This document shows, piece after piece, positions 8,876 to 16,795 of a stretch of DNA of 64,000 bases (positions are counted from its first letter, which is position 1; each line of letters opens with the position of its first letter). A model generated the notes under the pieces. The model was not told where the DNA came from and did not search any database. It was given only the letters and a program-made list of their open reading frames with translations. Source of the stretch: RGIG9379 sp031553005 (GTDB lineage Bacteria; Bacteroidota; Bacteroidia; Bacteroidales; Paludibacteraceae). The position numbers were made by a program, and so were the translations under genes. The DNA is taken from contig JAVBMA010000066.1 in the NCBI GenBank assembly GCA_031553005.1, positions 62,001 through 126,000 of the forward strand, read 5' to 3'.

Positions 8876-9184
8876 ATGAATGATAAGGAAAAGAGTACGG
8901 TTTCCAAAATGATTCGTATTTACTGCCGTTCAAAGCACGAGCAATTGGATATACTCTGTCTGGATTGTCTGAAATTGGAGGATTATGCTCATAAAAGGCT
9001 TGAAAATTGCCCATTCGGAGAGAATAAGCCTGTTTGCAAAAAGTGCCGTATCCACTGCTACAAAACTGAGTACAAGGAAAAAACCAGGGAAGTTATGCGT
9101 TTCTCAGGTCCCCGCATGTTATTACACCATCCCATAGATGCAATCAAACATCTATCCGCACAACTATCTTCTTTCTTGAAATAA
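8876..9184 (+). CDS. YgbA-like nitrous oxide-stimulated promoter family protein
   Basis: A 102-residue cysteine-rich protein matching the YgbA/nitrous-oxide-stimulated-promoter family: IRIYCRSKHEQ, CLDCLKLEDYAHKRLENCPFG and CKKCRIHCYKTEYKEK, then MRFSGPRMLLHHP. The ordered Cys/His pattern suggests metal or Fe-S binding. In gammaproteobacteria the homologue is induced by nitrosative stress under NsrR; whether that holds here is not shown. The gene ends 10 bases from the stop of the convergent MFS gene, so the two transcripts must overlap. Confidence 0.8.
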   Translation: MNDKEKSTVSKMIRIYCRSKHEQLDILCLDCLKLEDYAHKRLENCPFGENKPVCKKCRIHCYKTEYKEKTREVMRFSGPRMLLHHPIDAIKHLSAQLSSFLK

Positions 9185-9213
9185 CTTTCACCTTTCACTT
9201 CTCATCCTTCAAC
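9184..9213. repeat. family B repeat overlapping a gene end
   Basis: CTTTCACCTTTCACTTCTCA then TCCTTCAACTC. The last codons and the stop of the MFS gene (ELKDEK) are written by this repeat. Confidence 0.5.
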
Positions 9214-10772
9214 TCTCTCTTCGTCAGTCTACGCATAGCCTTAAATGTCGGAATTAATGTGTACTTAGGACGAATATCGCTCTCTTTTATCAAATATATA
9301 AGTAAACAAAAAATACCCAGAAGAACAAGCCATCCGTATAACTCCTTCATCGAAACCATTAGTGACTGTTGTTGTACTATACCATAAAGCTCGTTTAACG
9401 GAATACGATTTACCAAAGGATTGGTCTTATCCAAATTGGCGGACAAGAGAATCGTATTTTGCTTCATCATTATTTTGAGTGCCTGACCCAGCACCGCTGT
9501 TCCCAATACACCTCCAAAACAGGCGCTTACAAAAGACTGGACAGATAACGACTGGAAGAAATAGGCAAAAGGAACGCGCGATAATATGGTCAGGAAACAA
9601 ATCGCAATCGTTACGTAACCGAAACCCCGCAGGAACAAAGGAAGCATCAGATATTCTTTAGGCAAGCGGTAGTCAATAGTAAAATAGAACATCATCAAAT
9701 AGGCAATAATAGATAAAAATCCGATAGTTGTCATCGTTTTATATTGCCACTTCCGCTGTGCAAAGGTTTTATATGAGAAAAAACTGGCTACAACAATCCC
9801 CAATAAAACAATCCAATTGAGAGAAACGGTATTCAGAGAATCATATCCGAGAATAGATTCAATATAAATATGCTCAAGCAAGTGGGAGGGAGCCAGCAGA
9901 AGGTCAATGATAATGTATAACAGAAAAGTAGAGTAAACTGCCCTGAACCTCCATGTTTTATTATCAATAAACGGATGGCGGATAAAAGAAGCCCTCCATA
10001 AATTCAAAACCAGCATTACCGCTCCTGCAATAGTTGCCGTACGGATATATACGGATTCAAACCAATCGTAATATTCGCCGTAATTACACACAAAAATGAT
10101 ACATAGCAGCGTCAAGCCCCATAAAACAGCGCCAAGCCAATCAATGCCGTAAAGCGGCAATTTCCTCATCGAACGGTGATGTCGGTAAATGATTTGTGTT
10201 GTAAGCATTACTATGCCCAGCAAGCCTATGACAAGCCAATGCATATATTCCCATTTGGAGAAAAATGCGGTATAGATAGTAATTACTCCCGATAGCTGAA
10301 TACTTCCTTGCACCAGTAAGTTGATAAAACAAAAGAATACCGACAAATCCCGTTTGGGAGTAAGCCATAACTGAATGGTCGAATTACACTCAAATGTCGC
10401 CCACATCCTGAAAACCCCGGCTATAAAACAGACAAAAATAAGAACAGGAACACTGGTTGTGTGCATGCAAATCAAGTTGCAAAGAATAAGGGCTCCGGCA
10501 CATGTCAGGAGAGCTGTTTTAGAGGCAAACCGGAATTTGAGCCTGAACATAATGGTAAAAGTCAATGCAAGACCAACCAGCGAGGCGTATCCTGCCATCA
10601 GGATATCTTCCTGCATCAAAGCCAAGGAACCGACCATTTCGCTCACAGCCGCCAGATATACGCCTCCGGACAACTGAAAAACAATTACAAAAGCAATTAC
10701 AATCCAAGGCTTTACTTTTTCAGGAACAAAATCGCGAATAGCCGGAATAGAGAAAGGTCCTATAGCATGCAT
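9195..10772 (-). CDS. MFS efflux permease, EmrB/DHA2-like
   Basis: 525 residues, almost entirely hydrophobic, with about 14 predicted membrane helices, the count of the DHA2 (EmrB-type) drug:H+ antiporters. It begins with a short cytoplasmic segment and a helix WIVIAFVIVFQLSGGVYLA. It is the last gene of a minus-strand operon TolC - HlyD - MFS (69-base gap to HlyD), the layout of tripartite efflux pumps spanning inner and outer membranes. Classic MFS motif A is weak, as is usual for the Bacteroidota branch. Exported compound unknown. Confidence 0.8.
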   Translation of the reverse strand: MHAIGPFSIPAIRDFVPEKVKPWIVIAFVIVFQLSGGVYLAAVSEMVGSLALMQEDILMAGYASLVGLALTFTIMFRLKFRFASKTALLTCAGALILCNLICMHTTSVPVLIFVCFIAGVFRMWATFECNSTIQLWLTPKRDLSVFFCFINLLVQGSIQLSGVITIYTAFFSKWEYMHWLVIGLLGIVMLTTQIIYRHHRSMRKLPLYGIDWLGAVLWGLTLLCIIFVCNYGEYYDWFESVYIRTATIAGAVMLVLNLWRASFIRHPFIDNKTWRFRAVYSTFLLYIIIDLLLAPSHLLEHIYIESILGYDSLNTVSLNWIVLLGIVVASFFSYKTFAQRKWQYKTMTTIGFLSIIAYLMMFYFTIDYRLPKEYLMLPLFLRGFGYVTIAICFLTILSRVPFAYFFQSLSVQSFVSACFGGVLGTAVLGQALKIMMKQNTILLSANLDKTNPLVNRIPLNELYGIVQQQSLMVSMKELYGWLVLLGIFCLLIYLIKESDIRPKYTLIPTFKAMRRLTKRELKDEK

Positions 10773-10810
10773 AACTTATTTATATTTTAAAACTATTTCC
10801 CAAAAATTCA

Positions 10811-10844
10811 TCACTTTCAACTCTCACTTTTCAACTTTCAACTA
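10811..10844. repeat. family B repeat between efflux genes
   Basis: TCACTTTCAACTCTCACTTT followed by TCAACTTTCAACTA. It fills most of the gap between the HlyD and MFS genes and contains the HlyD stop codon. Confidence 0.55.
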
Positions 10845-11870
10845 ATATTTAACTTCACATTCCACATTCATCCCCATACGCAACCGTTCCATATTTTCCC
10901 AGCTGTTTTCTCCGGTAAATTCAATCCGGACGGGAATACGTTGTTCTACTTTTACAAAATTTCCGGCAGAATTATCCTGGGGAATCAGCGAGAAACTAGC
11001 TCCCGTAGCTCCCGACAACGATTTCACAACACCCTTAAAAACCACATCCGGAACAGCATCTACTATGATATCGGCTGTTTGTCCTTCCCGGATATTTGCC
11101 GTCTGTGTCTCCTTATAATTGGCAATAATCCACATATCATTTGCATCTACAATGTCGACGATTGTTTGTCCGGGTTGTATCAACTGCCCCTCTTGGATAT
11201 TTTTACGTCCGGTAGCGCCGTCGCAAGGAGCAATAATGACGGTATACGACAAATTCAATTTAGCCAAGTCCAAAGCTGCCGCAGCGAGTTTAATTCCCGC
11301 CACAGTCTGGTCCAGACGTTGCGACTGCTCCTGTTTTACGAGAGTAGTCGATTGTTTCTGGCGGACAAGTTGCTCATAGCGCGCTTTTGATGCATCAAAA
11401 TTGGTCTTCATCGCATCATACTGTTGCTTTGTTACGGCTTCCTGTTCATATAGGTTTTTATAGCGGATATATTCTCGCTCAGCATTATCCATGCGGATTT
11501 TTGCCTCCTCGATACCAGCATCGGATACAGCAATATTGCTTTCTGTGGTATTGATGGTCGTAGCCATTGCCGATTTGCCCGATAGAGCATTCTGGTAATC
11601 CGCCTCGGCTTGTGCCAGACGAAAACGGAATTCGGTATCTTCAATAAGCGCCAATGTATCACCCTTATGAACAGTTGCATATTCATCAAAATAAATTTTA
11701 GACACAAATCCCTGTACGCGGGAATTTACAGGCACAATCAACTGCTTAATCTGGGCATTATCCGTATATTCGACTCTTCCCAAATGAACAAAGCGGGAAA
11801 AAACCCAAATAATTCCGAGCACAATCAGTATTCCTACTACAATATTAAAAATCAGCTTTTTAGTTTTCAT
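10842..11870 (-). CDS. HlyD/EmrA-family membrane fusion protein
   Basis: 342 residues. One N-terminal membrane helix (IFNIVVGILIVLGIIWVFSRF), then the lipoyl/barrel-sandwich half (IVPVNSRVQGFVSKIYFDEYATVHKGDTLALIED), a long helical hairpin (about 85-190, Ala/Glu/Gln rich), the second lipoyl half (IIAPCDGATGRKNIQEGQLIQPGQ) and a beta-barrel end. It should bridge the inner-membrane MFS permease and the TolC-like channel across the periplasm. Gap to the TolC stop is 39 bases, so co-transcription is likely. Confidence 0.92.
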   Translation of the reverse strand: MKTKKLIFNIVVGILIVLGIIWVFSRFVHLGRVEYTDNAQIKQLIVPVNSRVQGFVSKIYFDEYATVHKGDTLALIEDTEFRFRLAQAEADYQNALSGKSAMATTINTTESNIAVSDAGIEEAKIRMDNAEREYIRYKNLYEQEAVTKQQYDAMKTNFDASKARYEQLVRQKQSTTLVKQEQSQRLDQTVAGIKLAAAALDLAKLNLSYTVIIAPCDGATGRKNIQEGQLIQPGQTIVDIVDANDMWIIANYKETQTANIREGQTADIIVDAVPDVVFKGVVKSLSGATGASFSLIPQDNSAGNFVKVEQRIPVRIEFTGENSWENMERLRMGMNVECEVKY

Positions 11871-11880
11871 ATTTTTTAAT

Positions 11881-11915
11881 TACGAGTTTGAGTTACAAGT
11901 TGTCTTATGTTATAA
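11881..11915. repeat. family C-like repeat
   Basis: GAGTTACAAGTTGTCTTATG then TTATAA fills the HlyD-TolC gap; a looser copy of the TAACTTGTAACT unit. Confidence 0.35.
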
Positions 11916-13229
11916 ATTTCCACTTGTATGTTTCAGTTTATAATAGTTGAAAATGATATTTATACGGGCATTTGCCAGTTGCAATTCAGCATTCAATTGC
12001 GAACTACTCGCGTCGAGCATATCGGTAATAAGCGCCATATCGTTCTTATAGCGGTTACTAATGACCGTATAGTTCTGGTTAGCGAGCTCTACGCTTTTCT
12101 GTTGAGTTTTCAACTGCTCATATGCTTCCAGATACCTCACATAATCAGCCTTTATCGCCAACCCGGTCTTTTCCCTAACCTCATCATACTGTTCTCTTGT
12201 GCGCTGAATAGTCAATTTGCTCCGGTTGGCAGACTGCTTTGTTTTATACAATGAAGAGATATTATAGCTCAGATTAACTCCGGCACACCAGTAATTAATA
12301 TTTTTATCGATAGGAGGAACCTCAAATGTTATCGGACCATCCAAATAATTTCCGGCAAACAGGGCAACCTTAGGTAACCAGTCCGATTTAACTATTTTAT
12401 CCTGACGTTCAACTATTTGTATGCTCAAAGAAGATTGTTTCAGTTCAGGCGAATTCTCAAAAGCGTTGTCCGCCCAATACCCTTCGCTGTCTGTTGGCAA
12501 AACCTTCGAAAGAATAGTCGTATCAGGCTCTATCCTTACGTCGGGCGAAAGTCCCAATGTAATGACCAGATTATTGTTTAAGATAAAAAGCGTATTCCGG
12601 ATTTGAATGCAGGCAAGTTCCAGGTTTGCCAGTAATAAATCATATCTCGTAATATCGTTTTTCAATACGATACCTTCATTTCCTTTTGCCCGGATATCTT
12701 TCAATACTTGCTTGGTTTGCTCGATATTTTTTTCATACACACGAAGCATATTCCGCTGTTTAAACAGTTCCAGATAATAACCAACTAACAAGAAACGGAC
12801 ATTGGTACGGGCTGTTTCCAGTCCCAACTCTGCACTTTCTTTTTGCAGTTTAGCTATTTCAATACTATTGGAAATGGCGCCTCCGGCATAAATCACCTGC
12901 GATGCTTCCACCATAAAATTATTACCGAAATGGGGCATAGGTGCAGTTGTTCCATTCGAAAAATCGCGGTCAAGCAGATAAGCATCTCCTAGATAACTGA
13001 AAGAAAAAGAAACGCCTATCTCCGGCAATCGGGCATTTTTAGCTGTCTTTACCGATTCCTGCGCTTCATTTACCCCTGTGAGGAAAGGCCGTAAGGATTT
13101 ACTGTTTTGGTCGGCAAGCGAAAACATTTCATCAATGGATACCATTTGCCAGGCGGTTTCTTGGGCATACATACCCATAGGACATAATGACGCACATAGC
13201 GACACTATGAATAAAATTGTTCTATTCAT
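11910..13229 (-). CDS. TolC-family outer membrane efflux protein
   Basis: About 439 residues. An in-frame ATG seven codons upstream exists, but MNRTILFIVSLCASLCPMGM followed by YAQ is a good signal peptide, so the start at 13229 is preferred. Two OEP repeats are seen, with long heptad-like helices (AKNARLPEIGVSFSFSYLGD; KSDWLPKVALFAGNYLDGP) and the matching C-terminal helix pair. It forms the outer-membrane channel of the efflux operon and is its first gene. A promoter may lie near 13400-13440 (GACCTTTGCG on the minus strand, one base off the -7 consensus). Confidence 0.9.
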   Translation of the reverse strand: MNRTILFIVSLCASLCPMGMYAQETAWQMVSIDEMFSLADQNSKSLRPFLTGVNEAQESVKTAKNARLPEIGVSFSFSYLGDAYLLDRDFSNGTTAPMPHFGNNFMVEASQVIYAGGAISNSIEIAKLQKESAELGLETARTNVRFLLVGYYLELFKQRNMLRVYEKNIEQTKQVLKDIRAKGNEGIVLKNDITRYDLLLANLELACIQIRNTLFILNNNLVITLGLSPDVRIEPDTTILSKVLPTDSEGYWADNAFENSPELKQSSLSIQIVERQDKIVKSDWLPKVALFAGNYLDGPITFEVPPIDKNINYWCAGVNLSYNISSLYKTKQSANRSKLTIQRTREQYDEVREKTGLAIKADYVRYLEAYEQLKTQQKSVELANQNYTVISNRYKNDMALITDMLDASSSQLNAELQLANARINIIFNYYKLKHTSGNL

Positions 13230-13250
13230 TATAATGTTATTTGTAAACAA

Positions 13251-13785
13251 AAAGATTGGAAAAAACGGCTAACGGGCGACTAATCCGAATTGGACATACC
13301 CCATTGATGAAATAATGAAATACGATGGACTATAATACCGGGAAGATGCAGATGTGATTCTTTAAAATACTTTTTCATTTATAACGTTGGGCTATGTAAC
13401 CCTATCCGGGCGCAAAGGTCTGAAAAAAAACAATAGATTGTAACCCTTATTAGTATGTTAAATTTTATTTTATTGTTTAAGTTATTAATACTCAAACAAC
13501 AATAAGATATTTTTTTATAAAAAGCCGCAAAATATCAGATATTTTATTTAATTTTCAAAATTTGTTTGATTTTCCCGTAATACTCTCTATTACAAGCTTA
13601 AAAGCAGACGTTCTGTTAAATGATTTCTCTATATTTTATATTAAGTAATTGATAAGACTCAATGATATATTTAGATAAGTAAACAAGTCATTCTTATTCT
13701 TGTCTACTCGTTTACTTATCTACTTGTTTACTAAAAACATAACAATAAATACTTAAAAGAAAAATAATACATTGGTTTTCTATAT
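13251..13785. other. intergenic region upstream of the efflux operon
   Basis: No gene seen. The part next to tolC is a probable leader and promoter; the distal half is AT-rich and holds the family A repeat listed separately. Confidence 0.5.
13641..13750. repeat. family A interspersed repeat, copy 1
   Basis: Begins TTAAGTAATTGATAAGA and ends TTTACTAAAAACATAACAAT; the inside is built of AAACAAG/CTTGTTTA units in both directions and can fold back. Copy 2 at 62691-62784 shares both ends with few differences. Confidence 0.65.
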
Positions 13786-14538
13786 TTAAAACTGATAATT
13801 TCCTGACTTATCAACTTTTTCATTCAACACTTTTTTCTCCGAAACAAACTTATCGTAACCTGTTTTCAAATTCGCCCAGAAATTAATAAGTTCCTGATTT
13901 TGAATATTATTATTTTTATATTCTTGAAAATTGGCATCTGTCATCCGGAAAGGAAAAATATAAACAGGAATATTATTTTGTCCATTATTATGGGCAAAAA
14001 CAGCATAAAGGTAGATTTCTTTGATTTTATCATCAGTCATCGGAAGGCAACCAATTGTTACACACGAACCGTGAATAAAAATATCTCCACCCGAATTTGA
14101 GGCATTACTCTTTTTCCTGTCCGACTGATTGGGATAATTTATACCTAACGACAAATAAAAATTGCTTATAGGATTAAAACGGTCTATTTTATAAAAACCT
14201 TCCGGAACTTGTCTGTCTCCCGACTTTCGTTTCGGGCCAAGTGTGCCCGAAGATGCGCAAACATCGTAAACAGCAATTAATTTGTAAACCGTCTCATTTT
14301 TCTTTTTAGCATAAACTTCCAACTGTTCTTCAGCCTTGTAAGCCGCAATCAAAATGTTTACATCATTGGTAGCAAGTCCATTTTTGCGCAGATTTTCAAT
14401 AAGGTTTTGTTCTTTGTCCGTAAGTGCAGTTCTCACACGGGCATATTGCTTCTGTTGTGATAAAAAATTCTGTTGTGCTAAAACGCTATTACAACAAATT
14501 ATTGTCAAAATAAAAATAACGAGTTTACTTGTCCGCAT
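13786..14538 (-). CDS. L,D-transpeptidase (YkuD-type), periplasmic
   Basis: 250 residues with a signal peptide (MRTSKLVIFILTIICCNSVL, cut before AQQ). The YkuD catalytic motif is IHGSCVTIGCLPMTD with the nucleophile in GCLPM. The surrounding segment (YKIDRFNPISNFYLSLGINYPNQSD) matches the YafK/ErfK-like branch, which handles meso-DAP cross-links or protein attachment in peptidoglycan. No LysM domain. It stands alone, with a divergent-free neighbourhood; AraC and VOC genes lie upstream on the same strand but 90 bases away. Confidence 0.88.
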   Translation of the reverse strand: MRTSKLVIFILTIICCNSVLAQQNFLSQQKQYARVRTALTDKEQNLIENLRKNGLATNDVNILIAAYKAEEQLEVYAKKKNETVYKLIAVYDVCASSGTLGPKRKSGDRQVPEGFYKIDRFNPISNFYLSLGINYPNQSDRKKSNASNSGGDIFIHGSCVTIGCLPMTDDKIKEIYLYAVFAHNNGQNNIPVYIFPFRMTDANFQEYKNNNIQNQELINFWANLKTGYDKFVSEKKVLNEKVDKSGNYQF

Positions 14539-14627
14539 AATTACTGTTTTTACTCTTAACGTTAATTATTGAATTTAATTGTCCATGCGCGTTTGACGTA
14601 CAACATGGGCTAGAGTAGGGGGATATT

Positions 14628-15437
14628 TTATTCAAAAAAGTCAGAAAGTGACTCGCATTCATTAAAAAACTGTTTGGGTGTCAAACCTGTCATTGATTTA
14701 AAATCGTTGATGAAGTGTGATTGGTCATAATACCCGTTCTCATAAGCCAATTCTGCCAATGATGTATCTTCGTTTTTCGATTTGAAATAAATGGTTGCCT
14801 GCAACCGGATTGTTTTTAAATATTGTTTGGGCGAAATCCCGATGTATTCAATAAATGTTCTTTCAAACTGTTTCCTGCTCAAACAGGCGTGATAAGCCAA
14901 TGTGTCAATGTCGATATTTCCTTTTGCTTTGCGGATATGTTCAATCGTATCGCTGATTCTCCGAAACTCAAATTCTCTTTTGTTGTCATTTAATAATTTG
15001 CATAGGCACTCTTCTACCAAACTGACTTTTGCATAAAAAGAATTTTGTACCGATAATTTGGACTCCAATTCATCATACAGTTTTTTGTTGATGTATCTTA
15101 AAGGAACAGAGTTATTTAAGAGTTCGATAATAGGAAGATGAAAAAATTGGCTCACTCCTTGAGGATGAAACAAGATAGAAAAAATCGATAAATTTTCGGA
15201 AATAAGGATGTCGTAGTAATCGTTTTGCTGTCCATTCAGAAGAAAATTATCTTCCAAAGACCTGTTTTTTGTATACGCTTTTGGTTTATGGTCTAAATAT
15301 ATGATAAGTTCGGGCAAGCAGCTTGGTATAATGCGTTGCCTATATTGTTCACCTGCTTTCAATGCATTCTCCAATCCCCAATACTGTTTGATATAGGGTT
15401 TCAACTTTTCGGATGGCTGTGCAGTATAATAGTTCAT
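14628..15437 (-). CDS. AraC-family transcriptional regulator
   Basis: C-terminal residues about 165-265 are an AraC DNA-binding domain with two HTHs: YHACLSRKQFERTFIEYIGI and LAYENGYYDQSHFINDFKSM, ending LTPKQFF. The N-terminal 150 residues are the cupin-like ligand domain of the Bacteroidota group whose members begin NYYTAQPSEKLKPYIKQYWG. The inner ATG (15437) matches that conserved start better than one ten codons earlier. Only 25 bases or so separate it from the VOC gene upstream on the same strand, so both may be one unit and the regulator may control it. Ligand unknown. Confidence 0.85.
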   Translation of the reverse strand: MNYYTAQPSEKLKPYIKQYWGLENALKAGEQYRQRIIPSCLPELIIYLDHKPKAYTKNRSLEDNFLLNGQQNDYYDILISENLSIFSILFHPQGVSQFFHLPIIELLNNSVPLRYINKKLYDELESKLSVQNSFYAKVSLVEECLCKLLNDNKREFEFRRISDTIEHIRKAKGNIDIDTLAYHACLSRKQFERTFIEYIGISPKQYLKTIRLQATIYFKSKNEDTSLAELAYENGYYDQSHFINDFKSMTGLTPKQFFNECESLSDFFE

Positions 15438-15491
15438 AATCTGGAAAGAAGAACGGTGTCCGGACAAGCAAACACCATTTTTCTAATTGGT

Positions 15492-15851
15492 TTACAATTT
15501 TTCGTACAACCCGATTCTATTTCCTTCCGTGTCAACGAATAAAGCAAAATAACCTCTTCCTTCGGCTTCAATTTTCGTTTTGGGAATAATCATTTTCCCA
15601 CCGTTTTTTTCGATACAAACAGCCGTTTGTTCAATGCTTTCAGGAACATTCAGGCTTACAATTACACCTCTTCCGGAAGGCTTGTAGTCAGGTTGATAAA
15701 AAATAGCACCTTCGCCCGTCGGAAAACATGCCATTTTTTCGGTTCCGCAATCAATTTCCGCCATTGAAATATTGAAAACTTCGTTGTAAAAGTTTAAAGC
15801 CCGTTTAAAATCAGTTGTCGGGATTTCTACCCATTCTATTAACTTTTTCAT
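15492..15851 (-). CDS. VOC-family (glyoxalase-fold) protein
   Basis: About 119 residues with one complete VOC domain: KLIEWVEIPTTDFKRALNFY at the start, then a beta-rich body and ALFVDTEGNRIGLYEKL at the end. The metal-ligand pattern of true glyoxalase I is not obvious, so it may be a binding or resistance-type VOC protein. An ATG eight codons upstream is possible, but KKLIEWVEIP is the usual N-terminus of the family. It precedes the AraC gene. Confidence 0.85.
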   Translation of the reverse strand: MKKLIEWVEIPTTDFKRALNFYNEVFNISMAEIDCGTEKMACFPTGEGAIFYQPDYKPSGRGVIVSLNVPESIEQTAVCIEKNGGKMIIPKTKIEAEGRGYFALFVDTEGNRIGLYEKL

Positions 15852-16045
15852 TTTTCCTTGTTTTAAATTAGACATTGAATTTTTAGGACAAAATTACCTT
15901 CAATGCTATTTTTAAAATTGGAAAATTGAGACATTATCAAGACAAGAATGTCAAAAACAGGCACAAATATTACTATTACATTAGAAGCTTTAACCCTTCT
16001 GATTTTTTATTTAAAAGCACATAAAATATTCAAAACAAAACATTG

Positions 16046-16768
16046 CTAATTACCATAAAAAGTTTTTACAGGCAGTAAGAATGCGGCTGTAATAGCAAAA
16101 TTTTGGTTATTGGAATGCTGGTAAACGTCACTTTTGGAGTTACTGTAAACATCTCCAAAGCCGAAAGTATATCTGACTTCGATTATTGTGTGTATACGTC
16201 CGATTTGTACATCTATACCGCCTCCGACTGAAAGTCCATAGTCAATACTATTATGACCGTTGTCATAAATACGCGGGTCATTCTCGCCAAAAACAGCCAT
16301 ATGTTCGGCTTTCAGGTCTCCATACGATGCCATAATTCCTAACTTAGGTCCCAGATTGACAAAAAAGCGCATCTTTCTTCCGAAATAAATATGTGCAAGC
16401 AGAGGTATTTCAATATAGTTCAACCGCCGGGAAATCTTTACTCCAGCAGAATCTACTTTGACTCCTTTAATATAATCTCCGTCTTTGAATTCTTCACTCC
16501 AACCTCCTTGTGCAAAGTTGACTTCCAATTGCACACCAAAATGCTTCATGGAAATATAACGAACCGAAATTCCACCCTTTGCTCCGGTACGCCATCCAAC
16601 ATCGCCCAATTCAGATCCCATAGCAGGATCATTATAGAGAAAACTAACTGTCGATAAATTTACTCCTCCGTTTATTCCGACAGCAATCTCCTGCAAAAAA
16701 CGGTTCTGCTGGGCATGCAACGAAAAAAACAGAAAAGAAAAAAAGGAGATAACAACTATTCTACGCAT
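16046..16768 (-). CDS. outer-membrane beta-barrel protein, PorT-like
   Basis: 240 residues, signal peptide MRRIVVISFFSFLFFSLHA ending before QQ. The body alternates polar and hydrophobic residues with repeated strand patterns (GINGGVNLSTVSF, GAKGGISVRYIS, VQLEVNFAQGGWSE, FFVNLGPKLGIMASYG, GLSVGGGIDVQIG, IEVRYTFGFGDVY), typical of an eight-stranded PorT/OMP_b-brl_2 barrel. Function unknown. It follows the LysM gene by 27 bases on the same strand, so the pair is probably one operon. Confidence 0.85.
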   Translation of the reverse strand: MRRIVVISFFSFLFFSLHAQQNRFLQEIAVGINGGVNLSTVSFLYNDPAMGSELGDVGWRTGAKGGISVRYISMKHFGVQLEVNFAQGGWSEEFKDGDYIKGVKVDSAGVKISRRLNYIEIPLLAHIYFGRKMRFFVNLGPKLGIMASYGDLKAEHMAVFGENDPRIYDNGHNSIDYGLSVGGGIDVQIGRIHTIIEVRYTFGFGDVYSNSKSDVYQHSNNQNFAITAAFLLPVKTFYGN

Positions 16769-16795
16769 TAATACATGTATTCGTATAAAAATAAA

